Position numbers and translations under genes: made by a program. Shown in pieces: positions 27,481-39,912 of a DNA stretch of 64,000 nt. Source of the DNA: Mimosa pudica (Eukaryota; Streptophyta; Magnoliopsida; Fabales; Fabaceae); the NCBI GenBank assembly GCA_029929735.1, contig JAKELP010000013.1, positions 15,132,222 through 15,196,221 on the forward strand. Direction: 5' to 3'. The notes under the pieces are model-generated. The model had not been told where the DNA came from and ran no database searches. It saw only the letters and a list, made by a program, of their open reading frames with translations. How positions within the stretch are numbered: position 1 is the first letter of the stretch; the number at the start of each line of letters is the position of its first letter.

Positions 27481-27555
27481 GTTTCTTTTATAAAATTAGC
27501 ACATAACTGAAACTCACATGTGAGTTTCAATATGTGCTAATTTTATAAAAGAAAC
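27481..27555. repeat. 75-bp near-perfect palindrome
   Basis: The arms gtttcttttataaaattag and its complement ctaattttataaaagaaac continue inward through gcacata and tgaaactcac to a central acatgt. One or two bases are unmatched. RNA from either strand would fold into a hairpin with almost no loop. No flanking duplication or coding sequence marks it as a transposon. Confidence 0.85.
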
Positions 27556-27921
27556 AAACAAATACTAATTATGGAGAAAAGAAAATGTGAAGCTCACTGA
27601 CTACGGACCTTTATAAGATTTTGAAGATATTCTGTTTTCCTCAAACTTGCTCGTTTTTTCTTCTCATGTGACAAAACGCAAACTACTCTCTCACTACGGA
27701 GCCAAAAATTAATGTTCGATCTTTTAGGAAATGGAATATTTTGTGGCATGTGCGGTTAGATATTATGATGAAACATAATCTTAGTAAATATGATTGGAAT
27801 CTAAACGGTATTTGATTAGTTTATGTGTTGGGTCTTTTTGTCTTCTTCTCAATATCTCTTGGTCAAACTATAATATATATCTTCACTCGCGTAATTAGTC
27901 ACATTAGCAAGCTTCTATATA

Positions 27922-27924
27922 TTA

Positions 27925-27985
<61 letters not shown>
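27922..27985. repeat. (ATT)n microsatellite, about 20 units
   Basis: A nearly pure trinucleotide run of about 64 bp in intergenic DNA. Confidence 0.97.
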
Positions 27986-29320
27986 TTACGATAGCCGTTT
28001 GTAGTCAAATCTCAAATGTTTCCATCCTCACAGACACAGTACACATACACATTGAGTAATATAGAGTGTAGACAGTAGAGTGATAACCTATGTGGTTTAT
28101 TAAGAAAATAGTAAAATATTTAAGATTGAAACTTCAATTATGATCCATACGCTTGTATTGTTTCCAAAAGCAAAATCATGTAAATATATGATGAATCATA
28201 CTTTGCCAAGGATCCACGTGTAGCCATTTTAGCCTCTACAAAGAATTCCTGCGGTGGCAATGTCCATAGGTCTGGTATGTGGGATCGGAGTTTATAGTTG
28301 CGAACTTGTCAGAAAACTACGCAAGAACATACGAATGGCAGAAGGAGGTCAAAACGTTTTGCAACATACTATACTACTCCTACATCAGATCTAATTTTCT
28401 CTATACTCATAAATCGTACATCTTTATTTATTCAAAAAAAATCGTACATCTTTCGACAAAAAAAATAAATCGTTATATATTTCTGTTGACTTCTTAATTA
28501 TGCAAAATGGAGTAATTAATTAGAGGTAATTTACATAGCATTTTAATTACTTGCTTTCAATTAAATGATCAATGACCTCATTCCCAACCGTGACGACTTA
28601 TTCCTCCTTTCATCGGACAAGGCACAATTCCCAAAGGTTATGATTTGGATTTTTTTTAATTCTTTTGGGAGGTCATTGTGTCAGTATATGTTGCGTAGTT
28701 TACTTCATTAAAACGGTTCGAACCAAACGTGAAATCGAAAGTCATCGCAACAATTGGAAGCTAATTGTCCATCATAATGCCATGTTAAGAGTATATCAGA
28801 CCAGGCGCAGCCACAGGCTTCCACGTGGCATTCCACTCTTTTCACTATCCAAAAAAGGAACATGTCTGTGTGTGACACTGATCAGTTTACACATCCTTTG
28901 ATTTCCTAAATAAAATAAATAATAATGGGATGTTGTTCTCTTTTTCCTAGGTGCCGCCCATCGCACCTTTCATGGCTATAGCATGAAAACTTCACGTTCC
29001 ATGCACATTAAGTACATCACTTTTATTTATTTATTTATTTAATATAATGTATTGTGGTCTCTTATTTGGGATTTGAGGCATCGTGTTGTGGTCTCAAAGC
29101 TCGCCCATTGATTGTGTTTTCAAGATATCGTAGATATCGACGTCACATGGAAGATGGAACCTCAATTAATTAATTAGGACACACAAATAGGGCTGGATAT
29201 GATCGAACTGATGATTTGATATGACGAAGCTACGAGTAGTACTTTAATCCTATTCCTATACATTGGGAGCAGTACTCGGATTAATGCAATTGATGATCAT
29301 TCCTCATTCTCTCAATTATT

Positions 29321-29608
29321 CTCCCTCGGGTCCCTAATGTAAGAGCCCAAAATTTGAATGGTTTTGGTCCCTAATGTAAGAGCTCACCCCACATTCTCTC
29401 CTCATTTAATGGATTTTTTCCTATTTTACCCCTAACTCTCTTTCATATTTATTAATGCTTATGTATTTCTCTCTCTTAAAAGTACCATAATAAATATGGG
29501 CAATTTTGGAAAAGAAGTATTAAATCCAGACACCCAACTAACATTCACATGTTTTCTTAAGAAGCGTTTTTTTGGCGGCTGGCTCTTACATTAGGGACCG
29601 GAGGCAGT
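29321..29608. mobile_element. Stowaway-like MITE, family B
   Basis: A 288-bp element with ends ctccctcgggtccctaatgt and ...acattagggaccggaggcag. It is nearly identical inside to 35619-35909. The left end contains two tandem copies of the terminal ccctaatgtaagagc motif separated by about 20 bp. Non-coding. Confidence 0.85.
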
Positions 29609-29876
29609 ATAAAATATTGAAGCTAGAATTTGGTCAAATTAATATTAATGGTTAATATAATCAACAAGCATGTTAGTTCATCAGTTGAATCAGAATTCAT
29701 CTCGGAGCATTTATAAAGTGTAATTATATTTCATTGTTTTGTATTTCGAGAAAATTCCAATCTGACTAAAAAAAAAAAAAAGCTGGTCCCCGTGTAGGGA
29801 ATTAACATGTTCTCTCTCTTAACTTTAGGCTGAGTAATCGATCAACATCATGATGAGAAAATCAGTAATCCAATTA

Positions 29877-30160
29877 CTCCCTCCTGTATTTATTATAAGT
29901 CATCAACTACCAATTTTTCTTGGTCCTTTTTATAAGTCACTTCATGATTTTCAATGTTCATTAATTATTTTTTTTCACATATACTCATATTTAATAGGGT
30001 AGTAGGAGAGAGTGATAGTTAATAGTTTAGGAAATAAGTATAATTATTAGGGGTAATATTAGAAAGTACTTGAATTGTAAGACAAATTAAATGTATTTAA
30101 CCAATTTTACTGGTATGTGAGAAAGTTAGTTAGGTGACTTATAATAAGAACCGGAGGGAG
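29877..30160. mobile_element. Stowaway-like MITE, family C
   Basis: A 284-bp element flanked by TA. The left end is ctccctcctgtatttattat; the right end complements it (...ataataagaaccggagggag). The tttataagtcactt motif inside differs from families A and B. Non-coding. Confidence 0.8.
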
Positions 30161-30202
30161 TATATTCTATTAATAAATAAAGGATGACATTTTTTCTATT
30201 TA

Positions 30203-30601
30203 GATTAAAACATACTTTAATCCCTTATGTTTACATAAAAGTTTTAATTTAGTCATTTTATTTTAGGAAAGTGTAATTTTAGTCATTTTTTGTAAACACC
30301 GTTAGTTTAACTTAACGGATACAATGAATTATTTAATATAATGGATTATTTCATAAGTAAATGAGGGTAAAAAATGATAAATTTTAAAAATATACGAATA
30401 ATTAAACTAAAATATTATAATTTACGCATATTTTATTGATATTTAATTCTAGATTAATCATTTGAAATTTTTAACTTAGCATTTTCCTTTAAGTGAAACT
30501 AACGGTATTAACAAAAAAATGACTAAAAGTGTACTTTTCAAACATAAATAACTAAATTGAAACTTGATGCAAACATAAGGGGCCAAAAGTATACTTAAAC
30601 C
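30203..30601. mobile_element. MULE-like MITE, family D (399 bp)
   Basis: The terminal inverted repeats run about 100 bp (cccttatgtttacat... and ...gcaaacataaggggcc). The flanks are 9-bp direct repeats with one mismatch: ttctattta (30194-30202) and ttctatata (30602-30610). A 9-bp target duplication and long TIRs point to the Mutator superfamily. The copy at 58586-58970 has the same TIRs and the same gttagtttaacttaacgg block. Confidence 0.8.
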
Positions 30602-31021
30602 TTCTATATATAAATGACATTATTAATTTTTATATAAACACATAATTTCACTATGCAGTTTGTATTGTGCAGACTTCCAATTACTTTTCCCTTAAAAAGT
30701 TATATGATCAATGTAAAAAATTATTAATTTTTAAAATATAATTACTAAGGCTGAAAATTCTTGTCAATTATGATTTACTCCCTCCGGTCCCTAATTCTAA
30801 GAGGTGGTCAACAAAATCGCACGAAATAACAAAGAATTCACTCTAAGTCATTTATTATGGATGAAATTGATGTCATATTCTGATTTTATTCTCGTATATA
30901 CATTCGCTCCTTTGCATTTAAAATCTCCAAACATAAAAATCAAAATTACACACACACATTTTGTTACGACTTATAATACACTCTGATCCATATGAACACA
31001 TTTTTTTCATATAACCTAATA
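30602..31021. other. Short spacer with a MITE end
   Basis: A single Stowaway-type terminus (ctccctccggtccctaatt) starts near 30778, but I see no matching right end. It is probably a truncated copy. The 60-codon frame here is not supported as a gene. Confidence 0.4.
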
Positions 31022-31257
31022 CTCCCTCTGGTATTAAATATAAGACCTAGTTGATTTTTTTGGAAAATCCTAAAAAACAAAATAAGTTAATTATAAATTG
31101 ATTTATCTAATTTTTTCCCTTGGACTAGTTTATTTTACTTATAAACTAATGGATAGTCTAAAAATATATCAAATGTGTCATGATTTAATAGTCTATTTCG
31201 CAACCTTAACCCCTTCAAAAAAAGTCAACTAGATCTTATATTTAGGACCGAAGGTAG
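31022..31257. mobile_element. Stowaway-like MITE, family A (second copy)
   Basis: A 236-bp element flanked by TA, with ends ctccctctggtattaaatat and ...atatttaggaccgaaggtag. The interior is the reverse complement of the copy at 9198-9437. Confidence 0.85.
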
Positions 31258-31641
31258 TATAACGCGGATATAAAGGGAGTAATTTAAAAAAAAGAGGGAG
31301 TATATATAGGAGTATTACAATGCAATGTATATAAGGGGCGAGCCACATTCTAGAGTGTTGTGGAGACAGTTGTATACTTGTATCACATATCAAGACATAG
31401 ATAGTGGAGTGTGGAGTGTATAGGAGTGAGAATTCATGCATCTTCACTACTTACGCCCCTTCGTGATTTCCAATTCATTTCCACCCCCTCAAAGCTGTTC
31501 AAAGTCAGTAACCCGCTTTTGATTTATTTATTTTTTTTCTCGCAAAACCAGGCTAAAAGAGCATGTTCAACTCTTTTGTGTATGTGTATATATGGGCATG
31601 GCAATTCTTCCTTGTAGGTGAAACATGGAAGAAAAAGAACG

Positions 31642-31661
31642 ATGATGATGATGATGATGAT
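31642..31661. repeat. (GAT)n microsatellite
   Basis: About seven GAT units. They create a poly-Asp run in a spurious 70-codon frame. Confidence 0.9.
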
Positions 31662-31848
31662 TTTACTGAGATATTGATGCTAGAACAATTTAATTTTTTT
31701 TTACCATTTCTCATTTTCGTTATACCATATGATGAGTACTTAATGGAAAACTACCTTTTAAGTGCTATACATTAAAATTCTATATTATTTACCATTTTAA
31801 GTAAAAACTTAAAATGCAGACCAATATAAGGATACCAAATTTATATCT

Positions 31849-32240
31849 AGGGTTAAAGTGCAAAAATGATCATGTAATTGTCACGAAGGTGCAAAAATAC
31901 TCAATTACACGTATACAATTTTTGGAACAAAATTAAACTACCCATCAAATTTCAAACATGTGGCAAAAGTGCACATCAACATTAATTTTTTTACCTTTTC
32001 ACTCATAATCGTCTGTCACGTCATCATCACTCACCAAAACACGTGGTAAGCTTATGTATTTATTTGTTTTTGTGTGATGATGAAGCGACAGAGGATGATG
32101 AGTGAAAAGTCAAAAATTAACAGTGATGAACACTTTTGCCCCAATTTTAAAATTTGATGGATAATTTTGCTCCAAAAATTTTACATGTGTATTTTTGCAT
32201 CTTCATTACAATTATATAAAAATTTTTGCAGTTCAACCCT
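31849..32240. mobile_element. Foldback / MULE-like MITE, family E (about 392 bp)
   Basis: The left end gggttaaagtgcaaaaatga and the right end (reverse strand gggttgaactgcaaaaattt) are inverted repeats that remain alignable for over 150 bp towards a central acgtggtaagc. Matching inner parts include agatgcaaaaatacac and tgatgatgagtgaaaa. I could not define clean target-site duplications, so superfamily assignment is uncertain. Confidence 0.65.
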
Positions 32241-33811
32241 TTATAATTATATTTATCACTGAACATAAAACTTAAAGGTAAATGTGGATTTGTAATTATA
32301 ACTTCCCTCGTGTTCTTTACTGAGATGATGGTAATACTAATAGTAGTGAAGACTGAAGACTTATATATACAAAAAAATAAACAGAGAGTCAGGACTCACC
32401 ATATGATTCTATAACCTACTACGTATACCCGTCATCGCTCAAGCGAAGTGTTGCATATACAGTAGTATTTATTCAATTCATTTTGAATAAAAATAAGAAA
32501 CTTTAATTATTCGGATGATTCCGGAGGGAGAAACATAATTAATAATTACTGAAATGTTTACTTCAATAATACGTACAGACATCTATCGAATAAGTCCATA
32601 TTTGACTCCTTGTGATATTAATTAATTGTACGTGGTTTTCAACTAATCCATGTGACCGATCTCTATATTAATTGGATCAGAAGTCAAAATGATATTTTTT
32701 CCACACATCTTCAATTTGGATTTAACGAATTTAAAGGGTTAATGCGGGCGGCATGCTCTTCTACGTGACAAATCAAATGTTTGATTTTTTTTTTTTGAGA
32801 GAGAATTACCTATCGGCTACACCGTGCAGGCATCATCGAGTACCCTTGACTGGCTTCAATAATAGGAAGATATTTTTACCCTTTTTAATTGTAAGATATT
32901 TTTACCCTTGAAAAATGATTAAATAAGTGATATGCGATTTAACTTTGACATATCGATCACATTGACTATTCCCTGCTGAGATAAATTGTCATTCACTCTC
33001 TAAATATATAGGTCTCTATTATAATGCACTTTTTTCTTAAAAAAAATTGCATTGAGGACACATAATATAAATATCATTTCAATTAAGAAATAATTACATT
33101 TTAAATTGCCTCTATTTAAATGTTAATGTATTTTTTATTTTTAAAGTGAATAATATAGTGTAATTTATGATTTTAAATCTGGATAAATTACAGTTTTTAT
33201 TTTTAATAAACAAATCCAATAATCTATTAAACATAATGATAATAATCGAAGGTTGGAGGTTGACCATCTAATATATATTTATATATAAAGGGAATCTGTT
33301 TACATAATAAAAAGAGTTGTTGGGTACCAGCCATGTGTTCTATTAATCTCACGTATTGAGATAAGCTCAATTAAATTCCTTTCGTCGTCAACGTTCTGTT
33401 TCATAATCCAAACGGTCAAAGCATCGTCACCATGGGTTCATGGCATAATTTAAAACCGCAATTTAATTAATCAAGTTTTATGTACCGGATTTAATGTTCA
33501 AACAAAGATCACACCCACTAAATTAAGTTCTTTCTCCGTCCCCCTATATATGAGAGCTCAACTAGCCAAATTACTAGTTGAAGATCGATGATAAATATGC
33601 ATAAAATAGTTTTGTTTTCTCATCAAGTTTTTTCTATTCATCATTGAGTATATATAAGAGAGAAAAAATACGATTATAGTGTTATATAGTAAGTGATTAC
33701 TATAGAAGAGAATGTGAATAAAAAGAATGATGATAGTAACTATTAAGTAAAGTAAACAATAAAATTTTTATTAAATGTTTTGGTAAATTTATCCAAACTC
33801 TTATGAAAATG
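32241..33811. other. Intergenic DNA
   Basis: AT-rich sequence with no recognisable gene or complete element. A fragment near 33530-33560 (tctttctccgtccccctata) resembles a MITE end without a partner. Confidence 0.45.
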
Positions 33812-33819
33812 GTTAAAAC

Positions 33820-34389
33820 CAAAGTCCGAAAAATCGGATCGGGCATCCAACCGGGCAAGCTACGGGTAAGGGTTATTGGTTCAACCCGGAAATAATAAAA
33901 TAGTAATATTTAATCAAATATTATAACAGTCAAAACTAAAAATAGTAAAAATGTAAAATTCATCGAGAGTCAATATAATATCTGCTTCATATGGACTTGC
34001 AATACTTTCAAGTTCTATCAATAATAATGCACTAATAATACCTAAAAAGTAATTAAGTTCCATCAACACACATTCATCTTTCATCAAAATCATCATCCAT
34101 ATTAATATCTTCATTGACATTGACATTAGCCTCTTTACTAGTGACAAAAGTATCATGATCATTAGGAACATTGTTCATAATCAAATGAGGTGATCCAGAC
34201 ATATTCAACGGGCAAACCAGTTTAATTTGTTCCCGGTTCAGTGGGTTTGGACCTGTTTTAACGAGTAAGGCGGGTTTGCTGTCGGGTTAAAGATGTGACC
34301 GGGTTAATGTCTATATCGGACCGGTTTGGACCCCGGGTGGCGTTTTAACCGGTCGGACCTCCTGTCCCGATCCGGCTCTTTGAACATTG
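33820..34389. mobile_element. Non-autonomous hAT element (570 bp)
   Basis: The ends read CAAAGTCCGAAAAATCGGAT and, on the other strand, CAATGTTCAAAGAGCCGGAT. They are flanked by a perfect 8-bp duplication gttaaaac (33812-33819 and 34390-34397). The subterminal DNA is full of ccgg, gggtt and aaccgg motifs, unlike the AT-rich surroundings. A short interior minus-strand stretch (about 33900-34170) may be an eroded remnant of a hAT transposase reading frame, but it is broken by stops. Confidence 0.85.
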
Positions 34390-34863
34390 GTTAAAACCAT
34401 TTAAGTTTCGAGCACTTCTATACAGAGACAGGTGACTAATTAATTTTAAAGATATCTGCACTTGAGTTTTATGGATATTTCAACCACATCTCATATTGTA
34501 AGTAGACCTTTAAAAAGGCTTCAAACCTTAATATTTTTTTGCAGCCGAGGCTTTATTTTAAAAAAAGGCTTGTATTCAAAGCCGAGCTCAAACCTACAAA
34601 TTATTTTTTCATTTTATTTGTGTTACTCATTTTGACGGCTTTTCTTATTCTTCTCTTCTTGTTTCATGCAAAAACCATGGCGGCTAGTGTCTTCTTTTCC
34701 TCTTCTACCTTTATTATTACATGTGCATTAATCATGCCATTACCTCGATGTAACTGTGTGTTACCAGTTTTTTGTGTTGTTTAGAACGTATTTTTCAACA
34801 TATTCTATGTTCTTCTCGACCAAGATAAACATATTCTATGTTCTTGAATATAAAATAAATGAA

Positions 34864-35192
34864 GGGAAAATCCCAAATAAGTCCCTCCGAATACACAAAA
34901 GGACAAGTGAGGAACCTAAACTTTCAAAAGGACCATGAAGGAACCAGCACCTATCTGTCATTTTAAAATTTTGTGAAAAGACAAAATTGCCCCCATCCTA
35001 AAACACAAATTGCGAGAAGAGGGTGGGTGTTAGGGTGGGGTAGGAATTTGTGTTTTAGGATGGGGGCAATTTTGTCTTTTCGGAAAATTTTAAAATGATA
35101 GATAGGTGCTGGTTCCTTCGTGGTCCTTTTGGAAGTTTAGGTTTCTCACTTGTCCTTTTGGGTATTTGGAAGGATTTATTTGGGATTTTCCC
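34864..35192. mobile_element. Foldback MITE with 148-bp arms and a perfect 9-bp TSD
   Basis: The left arm 34864-35011 and right arm 35045-35192 are near-perfect reverse complements around a 33-bp G-rich loop. The outer ends are gggaaaatcccaaataa and ...ttatttgggattttccc. The flanks are a perfect 9-bp direct repeat, ataaatgaa (34855-34863 and 35193-35201). Long arms plus a 9-bp duplication fit a Mutator-type MITE. A transcript would form a long dsRNA hairpin. Confidence 0.9.
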
Positions 35193-35618
35193 ATAAATGA
35201 ATATAATATTCAAAATTTAGAAAATAATAATTAGTTATTTAAAGTTTTAAGGTGCAAATTACGAATTTAAATTACAAGTTAAATTAGATATTAATTTTTT
35301 ACAAAAATAGATATTTATTTTTGAATTGAGATTTTTTAAAAAAATTTATATCAAGAAAATATCATTTTAGGAGAAACCTAGGAATTCTAAAGTAAATATT
35401 TGATTTTCGGCTGATTTAATGGTATTACCATATCTGAATTATAACTTTTTAATTCATCATCGTCACATCATTTGCACATCAATTCCTAAAAAAAAAAACA
35501 TTTCTGTTCACTGTACTTGACATAATGGTCTGTTACCAAATCTGTAAATTTACCCTATTTTATTTAATACATATTATGCGGATATCTCTTAACATGGGAA
35601 AATGGATTTATATATGTA

Positions 35619-35909
35619 CTCCCTCTACTCCTAATGTAAGAGCCCAAAATTTGAATGGTTTTGGTCCCTAATGTAAGAGCTCACCCCATATTCTCTCCTC
35701 ATTTAATGCATTTTTTCCTACTTTACCCCTAACTCTCTTTCATATTTATTAATGCTTATGTATTTCTCTCTCTTAAAAGTACCATAATAAATATGGGCAA
35801 TTTTGGAAAAGAAGCATTAACTTCAGACACCCAACTAACATTCACATGTTTTCTTAAGAAGCGTTTTTTTGACGGCTAGCTCTTATATTAGGGACCGAAG
35901 GGATCGGAG
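35619..35909. mobile_element. Stowaway-like MITE, family B
   Basis: A 291-bp element flanked by TA (35617-35618 and 35910-35911). The interior is almost identical to 29321-29608, suggesting both inserted fairly recently. Confidence 0.87.
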
Positions 35910-36778
35910 TATAAAGTATGTCTACTGCTTGTGTTGTGTGTCTAGAACATGGCCATTGAGTTGAAAGAAACATATATAGGGAACACGATAAACAAAAAAT
36001 GGAAAAAGATTATTAATTATGACTTTTATTTCATTATAGTTAAATCACGTGAAACAGTTTTTGACTAAAACGAGATATCACACTGACGAGGACTGTGAAG
36101 GAACACATGAGACCACGTGGAACCTTTTGATTAAATCATAATCTTGAATATCAACTTTCAATTATTATAAAGGAGACTAATAAAATTCGTTCAGTAGTTG
36201 TAATTTAAATTTCATCATATGCCGAGCTTATTACATGTGCGCGCATTCAAGAGATACTTAAACTCCCAACAACTTTTAAATCTCCCTATTGACCAGCTTG
36301 TAGTATGTATGTGAGGGTGTATATTGACAATAGCTATAAGTCAATTTTATTCCTTATTACTATAAGTCCACTTAACTAATTATTTTATTCCTTATTATTA
36401 TAAGTTTACTTCAACCAATTCTCACAAATTAAGAATTGTTAGTTAGATCATTAAATATCTTATAAATTGATGAAATTTTGCAAAACATTCAAAATATCTA
36501 ATACTCACATGTTAAGAATTGTTAATTAGATCATTAAGAATTCTCCCATCCTGAAATTTTTCAAGACCCTTCAAAATTTCGTTCTCTCACAACTAATTCT
36601 TTACATTCTTATATACTCTCACATCTCTTTTCTTTTTCTCTCTTTTCCGACAAGAGTTAAATAAGAATAAAATTGTTAAACAATCTTTAATAACCTAGAT
36701 TTTTGTTTGTCAAGATTAATAACCTTAGCTTTAAGTGGAGTTATATCTATGAACAATTTGTTGGTAGTTAGACTTATA

Positions 36779-37062
36779 CTCTCTCCGTCCATAATATATG
36801 AGGTAACAGTTCTTAATATAAAATATGTAAAGGTTAGTTGAGTGTTTGGAGTTAATTATTTTTCAATTAATTTTAATTTGCCCTTATTTATTACAATATA
36901 CTATTAGGAGAGAAAAATATATAAACATGCATGCATTAATAATCATGAAAGAGAGTTATGAGAAAGTAGGAAGAATGCATCTGATGAGAGAATGAAAGGT
37001 AAGTGTTATATTCTAGATAAAACCATTCAAATTTTAAACTCTTGTATCACAAAAGGAGGAAG
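36779..37062. mobile_element. Stowaway-like MITE (diverged)
   Basis: It begins after TA with ctctctccgtccataatata and ends ...aaaaggaggaag before TA. The interior shares the ggagagaaaaatatataa and catgcattaataat style of related elements but is not a close match to families A-C. Confidence 0.5.
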
Positions 37063-37138
37063 TAATAAGTTAATTAACATAGGTGTGTGTAAGCAAGTAA
37101 GGAGTGTGTACATAGCGCGCGTTTTTCGTATGATTTTG

Positions 37139-37644
37139 ACATCTATAAGTTGTACAATATTCTTGCCTGTTTTCACATTTCATTATATTACTGAATATAT
37201 ACCTTCCTTGGCTTTTAATTTGTTGGATGACAATGAGCTACAATTAAGCTAATTTTCTCATTATCCGTTTTTTATTTGTCCCTTAATAATGTGTAGTTTT
37301 ATACCTATACAGATGCAGTGTATTCGGTTATGATTCTCTATATATTATTGAGAAAAAACATAAAAACATGGCCGTTGCATATCAATATATAACATCTATA
37401 AGTTGTACAATATTCTTGCCTGTTTTCACATTTCATTATATTACTGAATATATACCTTCCTTGGCTTTTAATTTGTTGGATGACAATGAGCTACAATTAA
37501 GCTAATTTTCTCATTATCCGTTTTTTATTTGTCCCTTAATAATGTGTAGTTTTATACCTATACAGATGCAGTGTATTCGGTTATGATTCTCTATATATTA
37601 TTGAGAAAAAACATAAAAACATGGCCGTTGCATATCAATATATA
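37139..37644. repeat. Perfect 253-bp tandem duplication
   Basis: Copy 1 (37139-37391) and copy 2 (37392-37644) appear identical base for base. Both start acatctataagttgtac and end gcatatcaatatata. The unit has no recognisable gene. Identity implies a very recent event or an assembly artefact. Confidence 0.95.
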
Positions 37645-38463
37645 AAAAACACCGATGATATATAATATTATAAATTTTGGAACAATAATAATTAGGGAGA
37701 ATCAATTAGAGGCCTCATGGAAGAAATATAATTAATATGGGTCCCACGAGCTATAAATTACAACTCCTAAAATTAACAATAACAACTTATTGACTTCACA
37801 TAACAACCTGTGGGACCTAATTTTAGTTATCTTTCACGTGATCTCTAATTAATTCTCCTTAATAATTATCCATCACATATATAAATAAAAACTGATGGAC
37901 CCCCCAGTCTTTTATCGCGGCAGTACTCCTGATCTGTGCACACATACACATACAGCCCAATAATTAATTACAGATAATAAGAAAATAAACTGGAGTCATA
38001 TAATGCAAGTGATTGAAATGGATAAAACAGAGAGTCTAAGAATAATTAGAGAGAAAGAGCTTAGTTAGGGCCCAGCCGAGTAATTATTTCAGTGCATTCA
38101 GTAGCTTGTTCAGTTATATGCTTATCAACCGTACCCTAAACCATACAACGTATCCGTAAATGTGAAAAGTCATACCCACATAATATATATATTGGATATA
38201 TCTATTTTTGGGAAGTCCTTAGAATGCGTTTTTGGAACCATGTAGGACTGAAAATGACATACTTGGACCTTTCTCTTCATCATCATTTATTAATATCCCA
38301 AACAAGACAAAGTTGTTATATCATCGCTTTTAATTACTTTGACAAGGAATACTATGAAAGTGACCGCTCTGTCTCTCAACATATATTTCATTTAAATTCG
38401 GCTCTAATCATCATTATTTCGACGCGTTTTAATTTGATTATGTTCTAATCAAATACTCAAGTA

Positions 38464-38796
38464 CTCTCTCCGGTCCTTATCATAAGTCACTAACTGGCCA
38501 AATTTCATACACCAAGGAATGGAAGTTACATATTTAAATGAGTCATATTTTATTTGTCTTTTCCATTTCTATCCCTCCCATCTCTCTCTTTATTTTCATT
38601 TTTCCAATGCTCTTTTATATTGGGAATAAGAGTAGGAGGAAATGTCAATGCAATTCAAGAGTTCTTTTTTTCCCATGGATGATGAGAGTATATTGGGAAA
38701 AATTTAATCAATGAATCAATTAATGACAGTTGGTAGCTTATACTAATGACAAAAAATTAGGGGCAGTTGGTAACGTCTAATAAGGACAGTTAGGAG
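38464..38796. mobile_element. Stowaway-like MITE, family C-related
   Basis: It starts after TA with ctctctccggtccttatcat and ends ...taataaggacagttaggag before TA. The cataagtcact motif resembles the copy at 29877-30160. Confidence 0.6.
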
Positions 38797-39425
38797 TATA
38801 TATAATTCAAGGCTAATAATTATAAATTTCACGTACACTGATCTTAGTCATTAAATTATTATACTGAAAACATAAACTATTTTACGTAGATCTGCCAATG
38901 CAAAATCCAGAGGGTCAAATATTGTGTGTGTGTGAAAATCGGTTATATGGATGATCGTTTTAGTTATGAAAAATAGTACTACTAAACATAAAGACTATGA
39001 ATCCTTCATTAACCAATCAATATAAATCCGTGAATGTTTGTCTTGATTACTATCAAATAAAGTCATCTGCATATATAGCTGGCCGGGCTCCAATTTACCC
39101 TTATAATCAACCATGTTCGCAACACACACATACACACACAATTTGTCGGTTTTCATGGTAGAATTTCCACTCATTAAATGGTCCAAAGAAAAATAATTCA
39201 TGCGCAAGTTGATGAAATTAAAGCTTGTCATCATGTCATGTACACACAGAGAGTTTTCCCACTTCATTTGTCTTTTTCATGGATGATATGATGTACCAGC
39301 ACCAAATCTTTCGTATGGTAAAACTTAAATCGATGAGTTCAAATTATTTCTGGACAAACTATATTTTCTTTGTCCTTATATTATCCCTAACTGAACACAC
39401 AAAAAGAGTCTGAAAGAACAAATTT

Positions 39426-39471
39426 GGTTTTTTTTTTTTTTGGGGGGGGGGGGGGGGGGAGGGGGGGGGGG
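39426..39471. repeat. Poly-T followed by poly-G tract
   Basis: About 16 T residues run directly into about 30 G residues broken by one A. G-runs this long are rare in AT-rich plant DNA and could form G-quadruplexes. Such tracts are also prone to sequencing error. Confidence 0.95.
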
Positions 39472-39912
39472 TTGTACTAATATATATGTAGAATGGGTTA
39501 AATAAAGCTCTTAAATAGTCAGGTTGTTTTACTAAGGAACTATCGGTATCTACAAGTTAATTTATTTAAGATTAGATGTACTGAAAGTATTATTTTGTAG
39601 CTTTAATTTAATGACTAGATAACAGAATATACGTTTGTCACTTCAGATTGAGTTCTTGTTAAATGAGTGATGATATGATTCAAATTTAAGTTTTTATTTG
39701 CCTTGGAAGTTTTCGATAAGGAGCACTCAATAGACGAAAAATTTGATTTTAGATCTTAAATAATTGGAAATATTATTTCGTAACTCTATTACACATTAGG
39801 TGTTATGCCAACATAATTACTTAAACTTTTGTCTTGTCGCCTTTAGAAATAGATAACAAAGCTATCAAAATAATAGTCCTAGGGCATCTTAGATAAAAAC
39901 TTCCTGCTACTA

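Larger units (their letters stand above)
22725..29320. other. Gene-poor intergenic region
   Basis: I found no supportable gene. A promoter-like tttatatataaaaggccc at about 24247-24264 is followed after 130 bp by an ATG at 24396. That ATG opens a 14-codon frame ending at a possible splice donor (AAG then GTTTGT at about 24437), but no continuing exon was found. Frames at 22878-23186 and 25364-26027 have no recognisable domain. The block also contains the palindrome at 27481 and an ATT microsatellite. Confidence 0.5.

Noticed and set aside
31563..31775. 70-codon frame with a poly-Asp run
   Set aside because: The Asp run is the GAT microsatellite; the remainder is AT-rich and unlike any family.
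36992..37252. 86-codon frame overlapping the tandem duplication
   Set aside because: It spans the end of a MITE and the first duplicate unit and shows no protein-like conservation.
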